The translations under genes and the position numbers were made by a program. Under the pieces are notes generated by a model. That model saw only the letters and a list, made by a program, of their open reading frames with translations. It was not told the origin of the DNA and made no database searches. From Cocos nucifera (Eukaryota; Streptophyta; Magnoliopsida; Arecales; Arecaceae): 64,000 nucleotides of DNA. Below, piece by piece: positions 45,243-55,278 of the stretch. The stretch's first letter is position 1, and every line of letters starts with the position of its first letter. Location of the stretch: positions 62,001 through 126,000 of the forward strand of contig QRFJ01001929.1 of the NCBI GenBank assembly GCA_006176705.1. The letters are read 5' to 3'.

Positions 45243-45941
45243 GAAAGAGAAGAATTTTTTGTGCGAAGACTTCAATGAGCATTCAAGAGAGATTTTCACC
45301 TTCTTTAGCTATATTCTCTGAAGCATTCAATAAAAGAAGTCAAGCATCAAAAGAGCAACTCATCATCGACTTTTTTCATGCTTAAAAGAGTTTTTATTTT
45401 TATTTTTATCTATACTTAAATTGTTATCCACTGTATTTTAGATTTTTTTTACAACTTTCTTTGGGAGAAAGGAACTTAGGTTAGACCCATCCAAGCCCAA
45501 AATTAGACTTTATATGGTTTTGATTGGTGAGACAAGAAAATCCACTGGGTTTGATTGTTATCTTGAAAAATAATTGTGTAAGATTTTGATTGGTAATTCC
45601 AAAAAATTAATTGGATTTGATTATGAGCCCAACTAAAATAATTGCACTATAATTAGAAGATTATAATGAAAATTTTATGTGAAGCCTGGAGAGTGGATAT
45701 AGGTGTGGATTACATCGAACCACTATAAATCTTTTATCTTTATGATATATTTTATTTTACTTACTTAAAATTCTTGCATTACACTATTCTTTTTAATTCT
45801 GCTGTTGCACATTCAATACATATAATTTGCATCAAAGTTACTTATTCAAAGCACATAATTGTTTAGATTTAAATTTGCTAAAAGTTTTTAAAAAACTCGA
45901 TTCATCCCCCCTTTCTTGGATTGCTAGTTTTCTGGGTAATA

Positions 45942-46055
45942 ATTGATATCATAGTATGTGCTCTTGTATCTTTGTTGACCTAGTGGTCTTGAGCTAAAGA
46001 TTATGGCATCTTGGTGTTAAAAAAATATATTGCAAAGCTAATCATCAGCCTATTA
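45942..46055 (+). other. Degenerate PBS and leader of the truncated Sirevirus
   Basis: aattgatatcatag at 45941-45954 is a damaged tRNA-Met PBS, placed directly after the outer LTR. About 100 bp of leader follows before the next LTR. No coding sequence of this element remains in the window. Confidence 0.55.
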
Positions 46056-48494
46056 ATGGTTGAGCTATATTATAATTATAATTAATTTATTAATAAATAA
46101 AATAATATTTTAATTTTTTTCATCATAAAATTTTCATCTTCTAATGAACTTCACTATTATGATGAAGTCCTTAGGACTATCTAGTTTCGATAAAGATCGA
46201 TTAGTCCTTAAAACTATTCACGATCAAATGATAGGCTATTAATTAGGACAACAGCATCTATTGAGCATAGGTCAATGTGTGCTATATAGGTTGGTTATTT
46301 TTTTAACCAAGAAGTATGGAAATACTGGTATGACATACAGATGAGATGTAAGAATACATCATCATTGAACATGATCAACTCTAGAGTATTTTGCTATCAA
46401 GAATATTTTTGATGGAATATAGGTATAAGTATCCCTTAGACCTGAGATCACCTCAGTAGCTTGCAAGCAACTTACTGTGCTTTGGTATTGGACTAACTGA
46501 ATTTTTAATTCAGTAACGAAAGGTTTTTGAACACAGTCAAATACTTATGAAGTTGGTGTGTAATTAAGATAGGATTGATTACTCCAAGAGTTGTAGAAGA
46601 ATGTATCACTGTATTTCAATATAGCAAAATCTTGACCAGGATAATCCATGAGATTGATTTGATATTTTAAAATATAATATGGATAATCTAATCAGAATTG
46701 ATAGTTGAACTTTAAGGTATCCTATGAGCATTTTGGTCAAGCGGATGAATTATATGAAAACTATATCCATATAGGTTCTAAGAATGTTATTCTATACATT
46801 CGACCTATTCGACCATCGGATGCCATTGCTAGATGGTCATTTTGATTGATACAGAAATTTATTTCTATACTATTAGCTTAAGTTTGGATATATGGGATCA
46901 TACATATTAGAGTTCACGATCTGATCGGATGGTTGATCAATAATTAAAAATCGTTCTATGGTTAAACGATCAATATGATTGATGTTTAACCTAGTGTAAG
47001 TATTACAGGAGGATCGATTAGCAATTAGATTGCTAATTGACTTAATTTGATTAAGTCAGAGGACTGAGATTAAGTTTAATTAAAAATAATTTAATTAGAT
47101 TTGGTTTGTATTTGATTGGATCAAGTTCAATTGATTTATTGGATAAGCCAAGTGCAAGAAAGAACTAGTCCTGGTTCAATGAGGACTTGAGTCAATCCCA
47201 TTTTTTAATTTAATTAAAAAATTAAATCAAAATTAAATCAAATTTAATTAGGTCCTTAATTGAATTAAGATTTATTTTAATTGAATTGATTTATTTCTGA
47301 TTTAATTTGATTAAAAGACGCTGTTTGACCAAGTCAAATTGGAAGTCCTAGTGTGATTAGGACTTCGCTCCTTGCACCACCTTAGCCCCAACTCCCCCAT
47401 GCCCTCTTCTTCTTAATTTTAGTTTGAAATTTCTCTCTCCCTAAAGTTCACGCATGCCCATCCTCTCTCTCTATTTTCTATATGATATTAAGTTGTGGAC
47501 CAAGTCAATACATGATAAGTTGTTGTGGGTTTGAATTCTATATGATATAATCCCAATAAACTTGAACTCTTCCCTTGTGCCACCCTCCACCCTAATTTCT
47601 CTCCTTATTTTCCATGGTAAAAAGAGAAATTTTGTGCACCCCTCTTTGGTGGTCTACACCAAAAAGAAAGGAGGGGGCGCCCAAGTATTTGGTGCCCCAA
47701 CTTATTGCCTTAATTGGATCTACCTTGTTTAGATATTTGACCTAGACAAGGCTCCTCCATATCTTATTATTTAAAATAAATTTTGGACTGAATTTTTGGT
47801 GGATTCTAGATCATTGAGAGAGATTTTGGGTGTGTGAAAATCAGAGGGAAAAGCTTTTTGTGTGTTGGGTTTTCATGGACACCAATCTAGGTGTCTAGGT
47901 GAGAGAAGAAAGAAGAAAAAGAGGATATTCTTTTAAGATTTCTTCTATTCATCCATTTTCCTCCATCTTTGAGATTTATTTTTGAGTGTTTTAGATCTAA
48001 AGTCTCTTCTTTTTCTTCTGATCTTTGGAGAGTCCAAATCTTGAAGAAGGAAGCACCAAATCGATCATCAAAGAAGAATCAGCATGGTATTAGCATACAT
48101 TACTGATTTTCAAAGATTGAACTTCTGATTGGGATTCATAGATTTGTGTGGATATCTCTTAGAGGCCAGACACGTGTACAGCTCAGAGCTTCATCCTCAA
48201 GCTTGGATCAATAAGTTAGAATGTCTAACTTGTATAGATAATATGGATCTGATCTTTTGTTATATACCTGCAATAAATCTAGTATAGATTTGTGTTGATG
48301 TGATCAACATCTTTTTTTCTTTCTTATATTTTTAAATTTTTAATTTAATCTTATATCATAATCATGTAATATGATCTTGGATCTAGGGTCTTCTCTAATT
48401 TTATGAATAAATTTTTATTTATTCTAGTCTTTCATTGCCTGATCTTAAAAAAGTTTCAAGATCTAGTCCTGAAATCCTAGATCTAGTTCCTTCA
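46056..48494 (+). repeat. 5' LTR of the second copia element
   Basis: The 3' end is exact: CCTTCA at 48489-48494 directly precedes the PBS. The start near 46056-46061 (TGGTTGAGC or TGAGC) is uncertain because no partner LTR or target duplication is visible. The internal block agtagcttgcaagcaactt..ctttggtattgg is typical of plant copia LTRs of this type. The closing part resembles the solo LTR at 19562-21837. Confidence 0.65.
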
Positions 48495-48495
48495 A

Positions 48496-48510
48496 TTGGT
48501 ATCAGAGCCT
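48496..48510 (+). promoter_or_regulatory. Primer binding site of the second copia element
   Basis: ttggtatcagagcc is an intact match to the initiator tRNA-Met complement, the standard Ty1/copia primer site. Confidence 0.9.
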
Positions 48511-50449
48511 ATGTTAGTTATTACATGATTATTCATGCATGTTTAGATTATTTTTTAGATTAGATCTAATTTATAATCTAATTATTAAATCTAAAATTAA
48601 AAATTTTGATCACATGAACTGATTATAAGGTTGTCCTGCTGTAAGGTTTATGTCTTACAGTAGAGAGATTGTCCTAGTTCGTGTAGATCTATTTCTTATC
48701 ATAAATTTATTAGATGTGATCTAATTTTATTTATAATTTATTAAATTTAAAAGAGTTTTAGATCTGAAAATAAAAGTTTTACATTACACGGATTGATTAT
48801 AAGGTTATTCTGCTGTAAAGTTTATCCTTTATAGTGGAGAGGTTGTCCTAGTACGTACTGATCTAAAATATTGATCATAAAATTTTTGATTAGATCTAAA
48901 AAAAATTATGATCTAATTAAAAATATTTTAATCTAATTTTAATTATCATAAATATGTTAGATTTGACCTAAGATAATTTATGATTGATTGGAATTGAAAC
49001 CATTTCAATTATATGAACCTATTTAGATTAAATTTAAAGTAGTTTCATGCTTATCTTATTTATATTTTGATTATGAATCAAACATGCAACTTGATTAGTA
49101 GAATCATGTTATAAAAATATTTTATAAATATAAAAATTATTTTTGAAAAGTCGAACCCCAACCCTCAGCCCAAAACTTAATTAAGAATTAAGAAGTTGTT
49201 TGATTAGAATCTAGGATTGTGAATTGAAGATCCTAAAACATAAATCATAACACATTGGGTTAATGGATTAGTGAAGATTAGATCCATTAATTAGGTTAGA
49301 CCTAGGGTTAGATTAAAGAATGGACTTAATTAGAGAATTGACTAAATCTAATCAATTATTATCTTAGATTCAGTCAAGGATTCTTTAGATTAATTACAAT
49401 AGTTATAGTTGGTCAAGTCCATATTTTTAATGAGATCTAAGATGAACTTAATTCTTGGCTACGCAGTCTAGCATGAAGTGTTAAGTTGATCTAATTAAGA
49501 CTAATTAAATTAGTTGATGTCTAAGATAAATCAGATCGATGGTCTTTAATTGGCAGCCCGCTTACCTGGCCATTTTTATAGTGTCTAAGGCAAGCTTTGG
49601 CAGGCCCTTCCATCGATCGAACTTACCTAATCTCTTGATGAAATTATATTTTGATTGGATCACTTGACTATTCGAGCTGACCCATGTTAGCTAGATAAAT
49701 CAGTGTGACTAATTTAGGTACTCCTAGATCAGCCTATTAATAGTCTCCCTCAAGCTAACTTGATGAAGCCAGTAAAAGGATCATGACAAGTTGGTTAATT
49801 TAACCTTATCTCTTTCTTAAAATTAAAATTTTTTAAAATTATTAGGTTCTTAAAATAAAATAGTTATGGTGATGACTAAATCATAGCCTTCCATTAAGTG
49901 GATGATAATAGATCCATTAGTTAGATAATCATTAGAGGCCTATAGGCCTAGTGCTTTTCTGCTAATGAAATTTCATTCATAATATGATTTCTTGACCGCA
50001 TCTCTCTAAATAATGGTTAGATTGACCAACCATAGTTAGGCTTAGTCATTCATTAGTTAGATGAACCAAGTATGATCATGTTAATGGTTGGACCTAATTA
50101 AAACTTTCAATGGAGGCCCTAGCTTACTGAAAAGATACCTGGGGCAAAAATAAATTACTAAAAATTATTTAAAAAAATAATTGATTATGAACCAATTTTT
50201 AGATGTACATGAGTTGACCAATCATAGTTGGGCTTGTGTCCATTCTATATGGATTCTGGTATCTACTAAGAAATTTGGATAATTTCTCGAATTGAAAGTA
50301 GAGGCTATCAATTCAAATAAAATAGTGGAAGAACCTTTTGATTAAATTTTAAATCTTAAGAATTAATAAATTAATTACTAATTAGACTTTTGCTTTTCCT
50401 CTATGCAGTTAAACCCAAACCATAGTTGCTTCATTTACTATTAGACAAT
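48511..50449 (+). other. Leader of the second copia element up to the CACTA insertion
   Basis: The region is AT-rich and non-coding. An approximately 160-bp unit is duplicated: the gattataaggttgtcctgctgtaaggttta block near 48620 recurs near 48790 with changes. The last codons before 50450 read as the start of the gag block that continues at 61552. Confidence 0.55.
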
Positions 50450-51450
50450 CACTATAAGAAATCCCATATTTTGCGATGTAATTATTTATAATAAAAAAAA
50501 TATTCATTGCAAATAATGGTATTTATGATGAAAATAATTTTACATCACTAATAACAATTATTTATGATGAAAAATATTTTTCATCATAAATAATGGATTA
50601 TTTACAACAAAAATCTATTTCCCATCATAAATAATAGATTATTTGCGATACAAATTTTACGTCATAAATAATCTACTATAAATAAACCATTTAAAAAATA
50701 AAAAGGCTAAATAATTTATGATAGAAAATTTTATCATAAATAATTAATTATTTATGATGTAAATAAATTTTACGTTGCAAATAAACATCATTTATGATGT
50801 AAAATTTCTACCATAAATAATCTACTATAAAATAAATTATTTAAAAAAATGAAAAAGCTAGATTATTTGCAACAAAAATTTTTGTTGCAACTAATCAATT
50901 ATTCATGATGTAAATCTATTTTTTATCATAAATAATCAATTATTTATGATGGAATATATCTATCATAATTAATCTATCATAAATAAATTATTTTAAAAAA
51001 TTAAAAGGCTAGATTATTTATGATGAAAAATTTTTATCACAATTAATCGATTATTTACGATGAAAATTCTTTTTACTTCATAAATAATTGATTATTTATG
51101 ATATAATATTTTCATCATAAAAAATCTATCATAAATAAATTATTTAAAAAAATAAAAAAGCTGGATTATTCATGATGGAAAATTTTTATTGCAACTATTT
51201 GATTATTCATGATGTAAATTCATTTTTTATCATAAATAATCAATTATTTATAATAAAATATTTTCATCACAAATAATTTATCATAAATAAATTATTTAAA
51301 AAATAAAAAGATTGGATTATTCATGATAAAAAATGTCTGTCATAACTAATCAATTATCTGAGATGTAAATCCATTTTGTGTCTCAAATAATCGATTATTT
51401 GCAATGGCATATTTCTATCGCAAATAATCTAACCAAAATTTTAAATTTAA
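50450..51450. repeat. Left subterminal repeat array of the CACTA element
   Basis: Dozens of copies of a 13-16 bp word, attatttatgatg(a/t)aaa, and its complement tt(t)catcataaataat alternate in both orientations. In CACTA elements such arrays bind TNPA. The unit spacing is irregular, about 20-45 bp. Confidence 0.75.
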
Positions 51451-51589
51451 AAAATTAAAAAAAAATATGGACTATTTTAAAAATAAAAAAGAGTAAAAAT
51501 GTGCCATGCATGATCAATGTGACAAGGTTGTGGGGTGCGAGCGCATCCACTGTTAGTTAGCCTGCAAGCAAATTAATATTTTTTGCTAA

Positions 51590-52635
51590 TTTTTCAAAAA
51601 TTAATATTCTTTTAAAAAATTTTATTTTTTTAATATTATATAATTTTAAAATTTAAAGCCCATCTTCATCATTCATTATTTAAGTAATTATCATGCGAGC
51701 ATCGTCATAAAATATCACCTCGATCTGGTAATTCTATCTATGCAGATCGATAAAATTTGATTTCGATGGTCACAAATGATCGCATGATGATCTGATAGAT
51801 AGAAACCATCGATGGATCCAAAATTTTATAATGATGATCTCTATAATATTTATATTACACTATCAAAATTTTACTTCAATCAGATATAATTGTCATAGTT
51901 AATTTAGTATGGGATGATTTAGATTATTAAATAAAAAATGAGTGATCAAAAGGCCAAACGATGTCTGATTAAGATAATTTTTTAGATAAATGATCTTTGT
52001 TACTACTTTCATTATTTATACGATGATGATCATAAAATTAAAATTATATATATATGAACCATCCATGTTAAGCAGATCTTACAAAAATACAAGTATAATT
52101 ACTTAAGAACCTTAGGAATAAGTATCAAGAGACATGTAGTTTTGGATCGTTCATATATATGCGGTTTAAATTTTATGATCTCCACCATACAAATGATCAA
52201 GGTAGTAGCAAAGATTATTTATGTAAAAAATTATCTTAATTGAACATCGTTTGGTCATTTGATCATCTTTTTTTATTTAATGGCTGAAATCATTCCGTAC
52301 TAAATTAATCATGATAATGATATCCGATTGAAGTAAAATTTTGATAGTATACTATAAATATCATATAGATTATCATTATAAGTTTTTAGATCCATCGATG
52401 ATTTCTATCTATCAGATCATCATACAGTCGTTCGCGACCATCGAAATCAAATTTTATCGATCTACATAGATAGAGCTATCAGATCGAGATGATATTTTAT
52501 GATGATGCTCATAAAATAATTACTTAAATAATGAATGGTGAAGATGGGCTTTAAATTTTAAAACTATATAATATTCAAAGAAAAATAAATTTTTTTAAAA
52601 GAATACTAATTTTTGAAAAAATTAGAAAAACTTTT
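51590..52635. repeat. Long inverted repeat (hairpin) inside the CACTA element
   Basis: The left arm (about 51590-52068) and right arm (about 52143-52635) are reverse complements at roughly 85% by eye, around a spacer of about 75 bp. Matching blocks include taaagcccatcttca, gatcgataaaatttgatttc, gatgatctgatagatagaaa and aaattttacttcaatc. No ORF lies in the arms. It could be a foldback/MITE insertion or part of the CACTA itself. Confidence 0.85.
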
Positions 52636-52689
52636 AATCGGCCATGCACACCAAAATTTTTGCCTATTTTTTTAAAAAATTTTCATCCC

Positions 52690-53165
52690 AAGAAATATTC
52701 CATCACATAATATTCTCATATTTTTTAAAATTATTTATTTATAAAAAAATATTTATGTTAGAAGTTTTTATCATAAATAAATATTATTTATGATGTAAAT
52801 AATTTTTAAATTATTTATTTATAAAAAATATTTATGATGGTAGTTTTTGAAGTAAATTAATTTTATTTATGATGTAAATAATTTTTTCATCATAAATAAA
52901 ATTTATTTATGATGAAAAATTTTTATCATAAATATTCCTAATTTTTTAAAATTTTTGAATTATTTATTTACAAAAAATATTTTTGATGGAAGGTTTTCGT
53001 TGCAAATAATCTTTATGTATAATAAAAATTAATTTTTTATTATAAATAATTTTATCAAATATTTTAATATTTTTAGAGAGGAAACTTTTTTTTTGGAAAA
53101 AATTGATGAGAATTATTAGCAATAAAATTTTTATTTTCATCGCTAATAACTATTTTAGTGAAGAA
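52690..53165. repeat. Second subterminal-type repeat block of the CACTA element
   Basis: The same tttatgatg(a/t)aaa / catcataaat words return on the far side of the hairpin. The block ends with cgctaataactatttt, a variant that also occurs in inverse form near the right end (61445-61490). This supports the hairpin being within the element's own end region. Confidence 0.65.
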
Positions 53166-53169
53166 ATTC

Positions 53170-53400
53170 TATCGCTAAAATTCTTTAAATATCTCCTTCC
53201 ACTACGTTCATAAGAAACCCACTATCGTTCCCCAAAATTCACTCTCGCCCATCCCCTTTGTCTTCTCTCTCTTCCTCCTTCGCTTCCACCGATCGATAAT
53301 CTGTTCTTCCATTGCCACCATCGTTGTCGTCGCTGTTATCGCCACCATTACTATTGCCACTACCACCATTATCGCTGTGCACCATTAACGGTAATTTTTT
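53170..53400 (+). promoter_or_regulatory. Possible transcription start and first exon of the CACTA genes
   Basis: A CT-rich stretch (cttctctctcttcctcc) like a plant 5' UTR is followed by CpG-containing sequence with a good donor, aacg/gtaattttt, at about 53390. It lies about 1.9 kb upstream of the TNPD start. This is inferred from composition only. Confidence 0.3.
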
Positions 53401-53419
53401 TATTCTCTTTCGATCGTTC

Positions 53420-53957
53420 GGAAGGGGTGTGGGTGTCGTGTGGTGGTTGGTGGCAGGCCGTGGGGCATAGAGGGTGGGTGCCGGCTGCAGGGGGTGGGGG
53501 GCATATGGGGTATGGGGCCGTAGGGCGGTGGTGACGGGACCATGGGTTGGGGGCCGTGGATGTTTTCGGGTAGTGATCGATGGCGAACGGCAAGGCACGG
53601 AGGGTTGGTGCCAGCTGCAGGAGGTGGGGGGCCGCTGGGCGATGGTAACAGGATGGATTGAAGGATCGCGGGCATCGATGGTGGGTGGTGAAGGGGCATC
53701 GGGATGGGTTGGGGCACCATGGGCATCGATGGTGGGCGGTAGAGGGGCGCTGCAGAGGGTGGGAGGTCGCGGGCACTAGTGGTGGGCGACGAAGGGGTGC
53801 CGCAGATGGTGGGAGGCTGCGATGGTGTTCGGGTGCCGTAGGGGGTGGGGGTCTGCGGGAGGTGGGGCGTGGAGGGGCGATGGTGGTGGGTCAAGTGGGG
53901 GGCCGCAGGTGGTCGGTGGTGAAGGGGCACCGCTGGGGATGGGGTCGGAGTAGCTTA
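53420..53957. repeat. G-rich minisatellite block in the CACTA element
   Basis: The plus strand is very G-rich. From 53670 a unit of 50-51 bp starting gggca(t/c)cgatggtgggyg repeats at 53670, 53721 and 53771 with a weaker fourth copy. Its antisense strand gives long proline/histidine-rich ORFs that I regard as an artefact of composition. Confidence 0.8.
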
Positions 53958-53983
53958 ATCAATTTTTAAATTTTAATAAATAA

Positions 53984-54376
53984 AATAATAATAATAATAA
54001 TAGTAATAATAATCATAATAATTATAATAGTAAAAATACTAATAATAATCATAGTAATAATAGTAGTTAGAATAATAATAATAACAATAGTAAATATAGT
54101 AATAATAAGAGTAAAAGTAGTAATAATAATAATAATGATGATGATGATGATGATGATGATAATAGTTATAATAGTAATAGTAATAGTAGTAGTAAGAATA
54201 ATAATAATAGTAAAAATAGTAATAATAATATTAATAATACTGGTAATAATAATCATAGTAATAACAGTAGTTAGAATGATAATAATAGTAAATATAATAA
54301 TAATATTAGTAATAGTGGTAATAGTAATAATAATAGTAATAGTAATAATAATCGATTATATTAATAATAATAATAA
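53984..54376. repeat. Long (AAT/AGT)n trinucleotide tract
   Basis: About 390 bp of AAT units are mixed with AGT/ATC variants, with a pure (ATG)8 run at 54136-54160. It yields poly-Ile/Val or poly-Met ORFs that are not genes. Confidence 0.92.
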
Positions 54377-54539
54377 GTTTTTTATAATTAAAATAGTTAA
54401 GCTTTTAATTATATTTTTATCCTTTTACTTGTTATAGTTTAATCTTTTTATTTATTTAACCCGTGTATTTCATTATGATTATGATTTAATATTTTAATTT
54501 ATATTAGTCAAAGATTTTAATTTATAATGCATGTAAACT

Positions 54540-54880
54540 ATCAGATATGAGGATCCGGATCAAATTTCGATCAGGGATCTGAGTCAGGATCCTGTTCGAG
54601 ATTCGGTTCGGGGTTCGATCTAGAATTCAGTCAGGATCCTGTCCGAATCTAGTCTGAAATTTAGGTCAAAATTTGGGATCTCAATCAGGATTCGAATCAT
54701 ATTCAATCCGAGATTCGATCTGGGATCCTATCTAGGATTCGATCTGGAATCATGTTCGAGATCCAGTTTGGGATTTGGGTCATCATCCGGATCAGATCTC
54801 GATCGAAATTTGGATCAGGATCTAGGTCAGAATTCGATTCAAGATCCGATCTGAGATCCGATTTGGTAATGATTTAATTC
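54540..54880. repeat. Degenerate GATC/TTCGA-rich tandem repeat
   Basis: Words such as ggatccggatca, gattcggttcggggttcga, tgggatcctatc and agatccgatctgagatccg recur about every 12-20 bp. The block shows cryptic simplicity and lies between the AAT tract and TNPD. Confidence 0.6.
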
Positions 54881-55278
54881 ATGCATTGATCTAACCTTAG
54901 ACTCCTATTCAAGAGTTGATCCCAGGGTTCCCAAAATTGACTCTATGAATGGCTCTTAGATGCCCCAGTTTGGGCAGTTCATAAATGCATCAATATTTTA
55001 TTGTTGTCATAGTGTTCTTTGTTCTATTATGAAAAATTCCATCATAATTATCTCGTTTATTCTTTGGGTACATATTAGATATGGTTAAAATATGATCCAT
55101 CTATATCATGTACTTGGAGAATTGTAGGAGGATGCTGCCAAATTTTTTTCGAATATGGGACAAAGAACAAAGCTGTGTCATCAATAAAAGAGATGCATTT
55201 TTGAAAGAAATAGGACCACACCTATTAGAAAGGAGTTGGTGGAGTTAAGATTCATGAATTATTATTCTTTATTGTTAG
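54881..55278 (+). other. Non-coding stretch before TNPD
   Basis: An AT-rich region with no recognised feature ends in a pyrimidine-rich tract and an acceptor-like ttgttag immediately before the TNPD start codon. It is probably the last part of a 5' intron. Confidence 0.35.

Larger units (their letters stand above)
35182..45941 (+). repeat. Sirevirus-type copia LTR, split by a nested element
   Basis: The LTR starts TGTTGACCCAAATGACTGAT at 35182, runs to 35781, and resumes at 45243-45941 after the nested insertion, for about 1.3 kb in total. The 3' end has cattcatcccccctttcttgg, the C-rich motif typical of Sirevirus LTRs, and a degenerate tRNA-Met PBS follows. About 100 bp of leader remains (to about 46055) and then an unrelated LTR begins. 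The rest of this element is missing. Confidence 0.75.

Noticed and set aside
50450..53165. Regular short repeats considered as a CRISPR-like array
   Set aside because: Repeats are degenerate, in both orientations and irregularly spaced in a plant transposon end. There are no cas genes and the genome is eukaryotic.
53239..53930. Three overlapping minus-strand ORFs of 119-176 codons, rich in Pro, His and Ser
   Set aside because: They are the reverse strand of a G-rich minisatellite, overlap in all frames and show only the repeat composition. I see no domain and no codon structure.
53966..54437. ORFs coding almost only Ile, Val, Met and Thr on both strands
   Set aside because: They are translations of the AAT/AGT/ATG trinucleotide tract.
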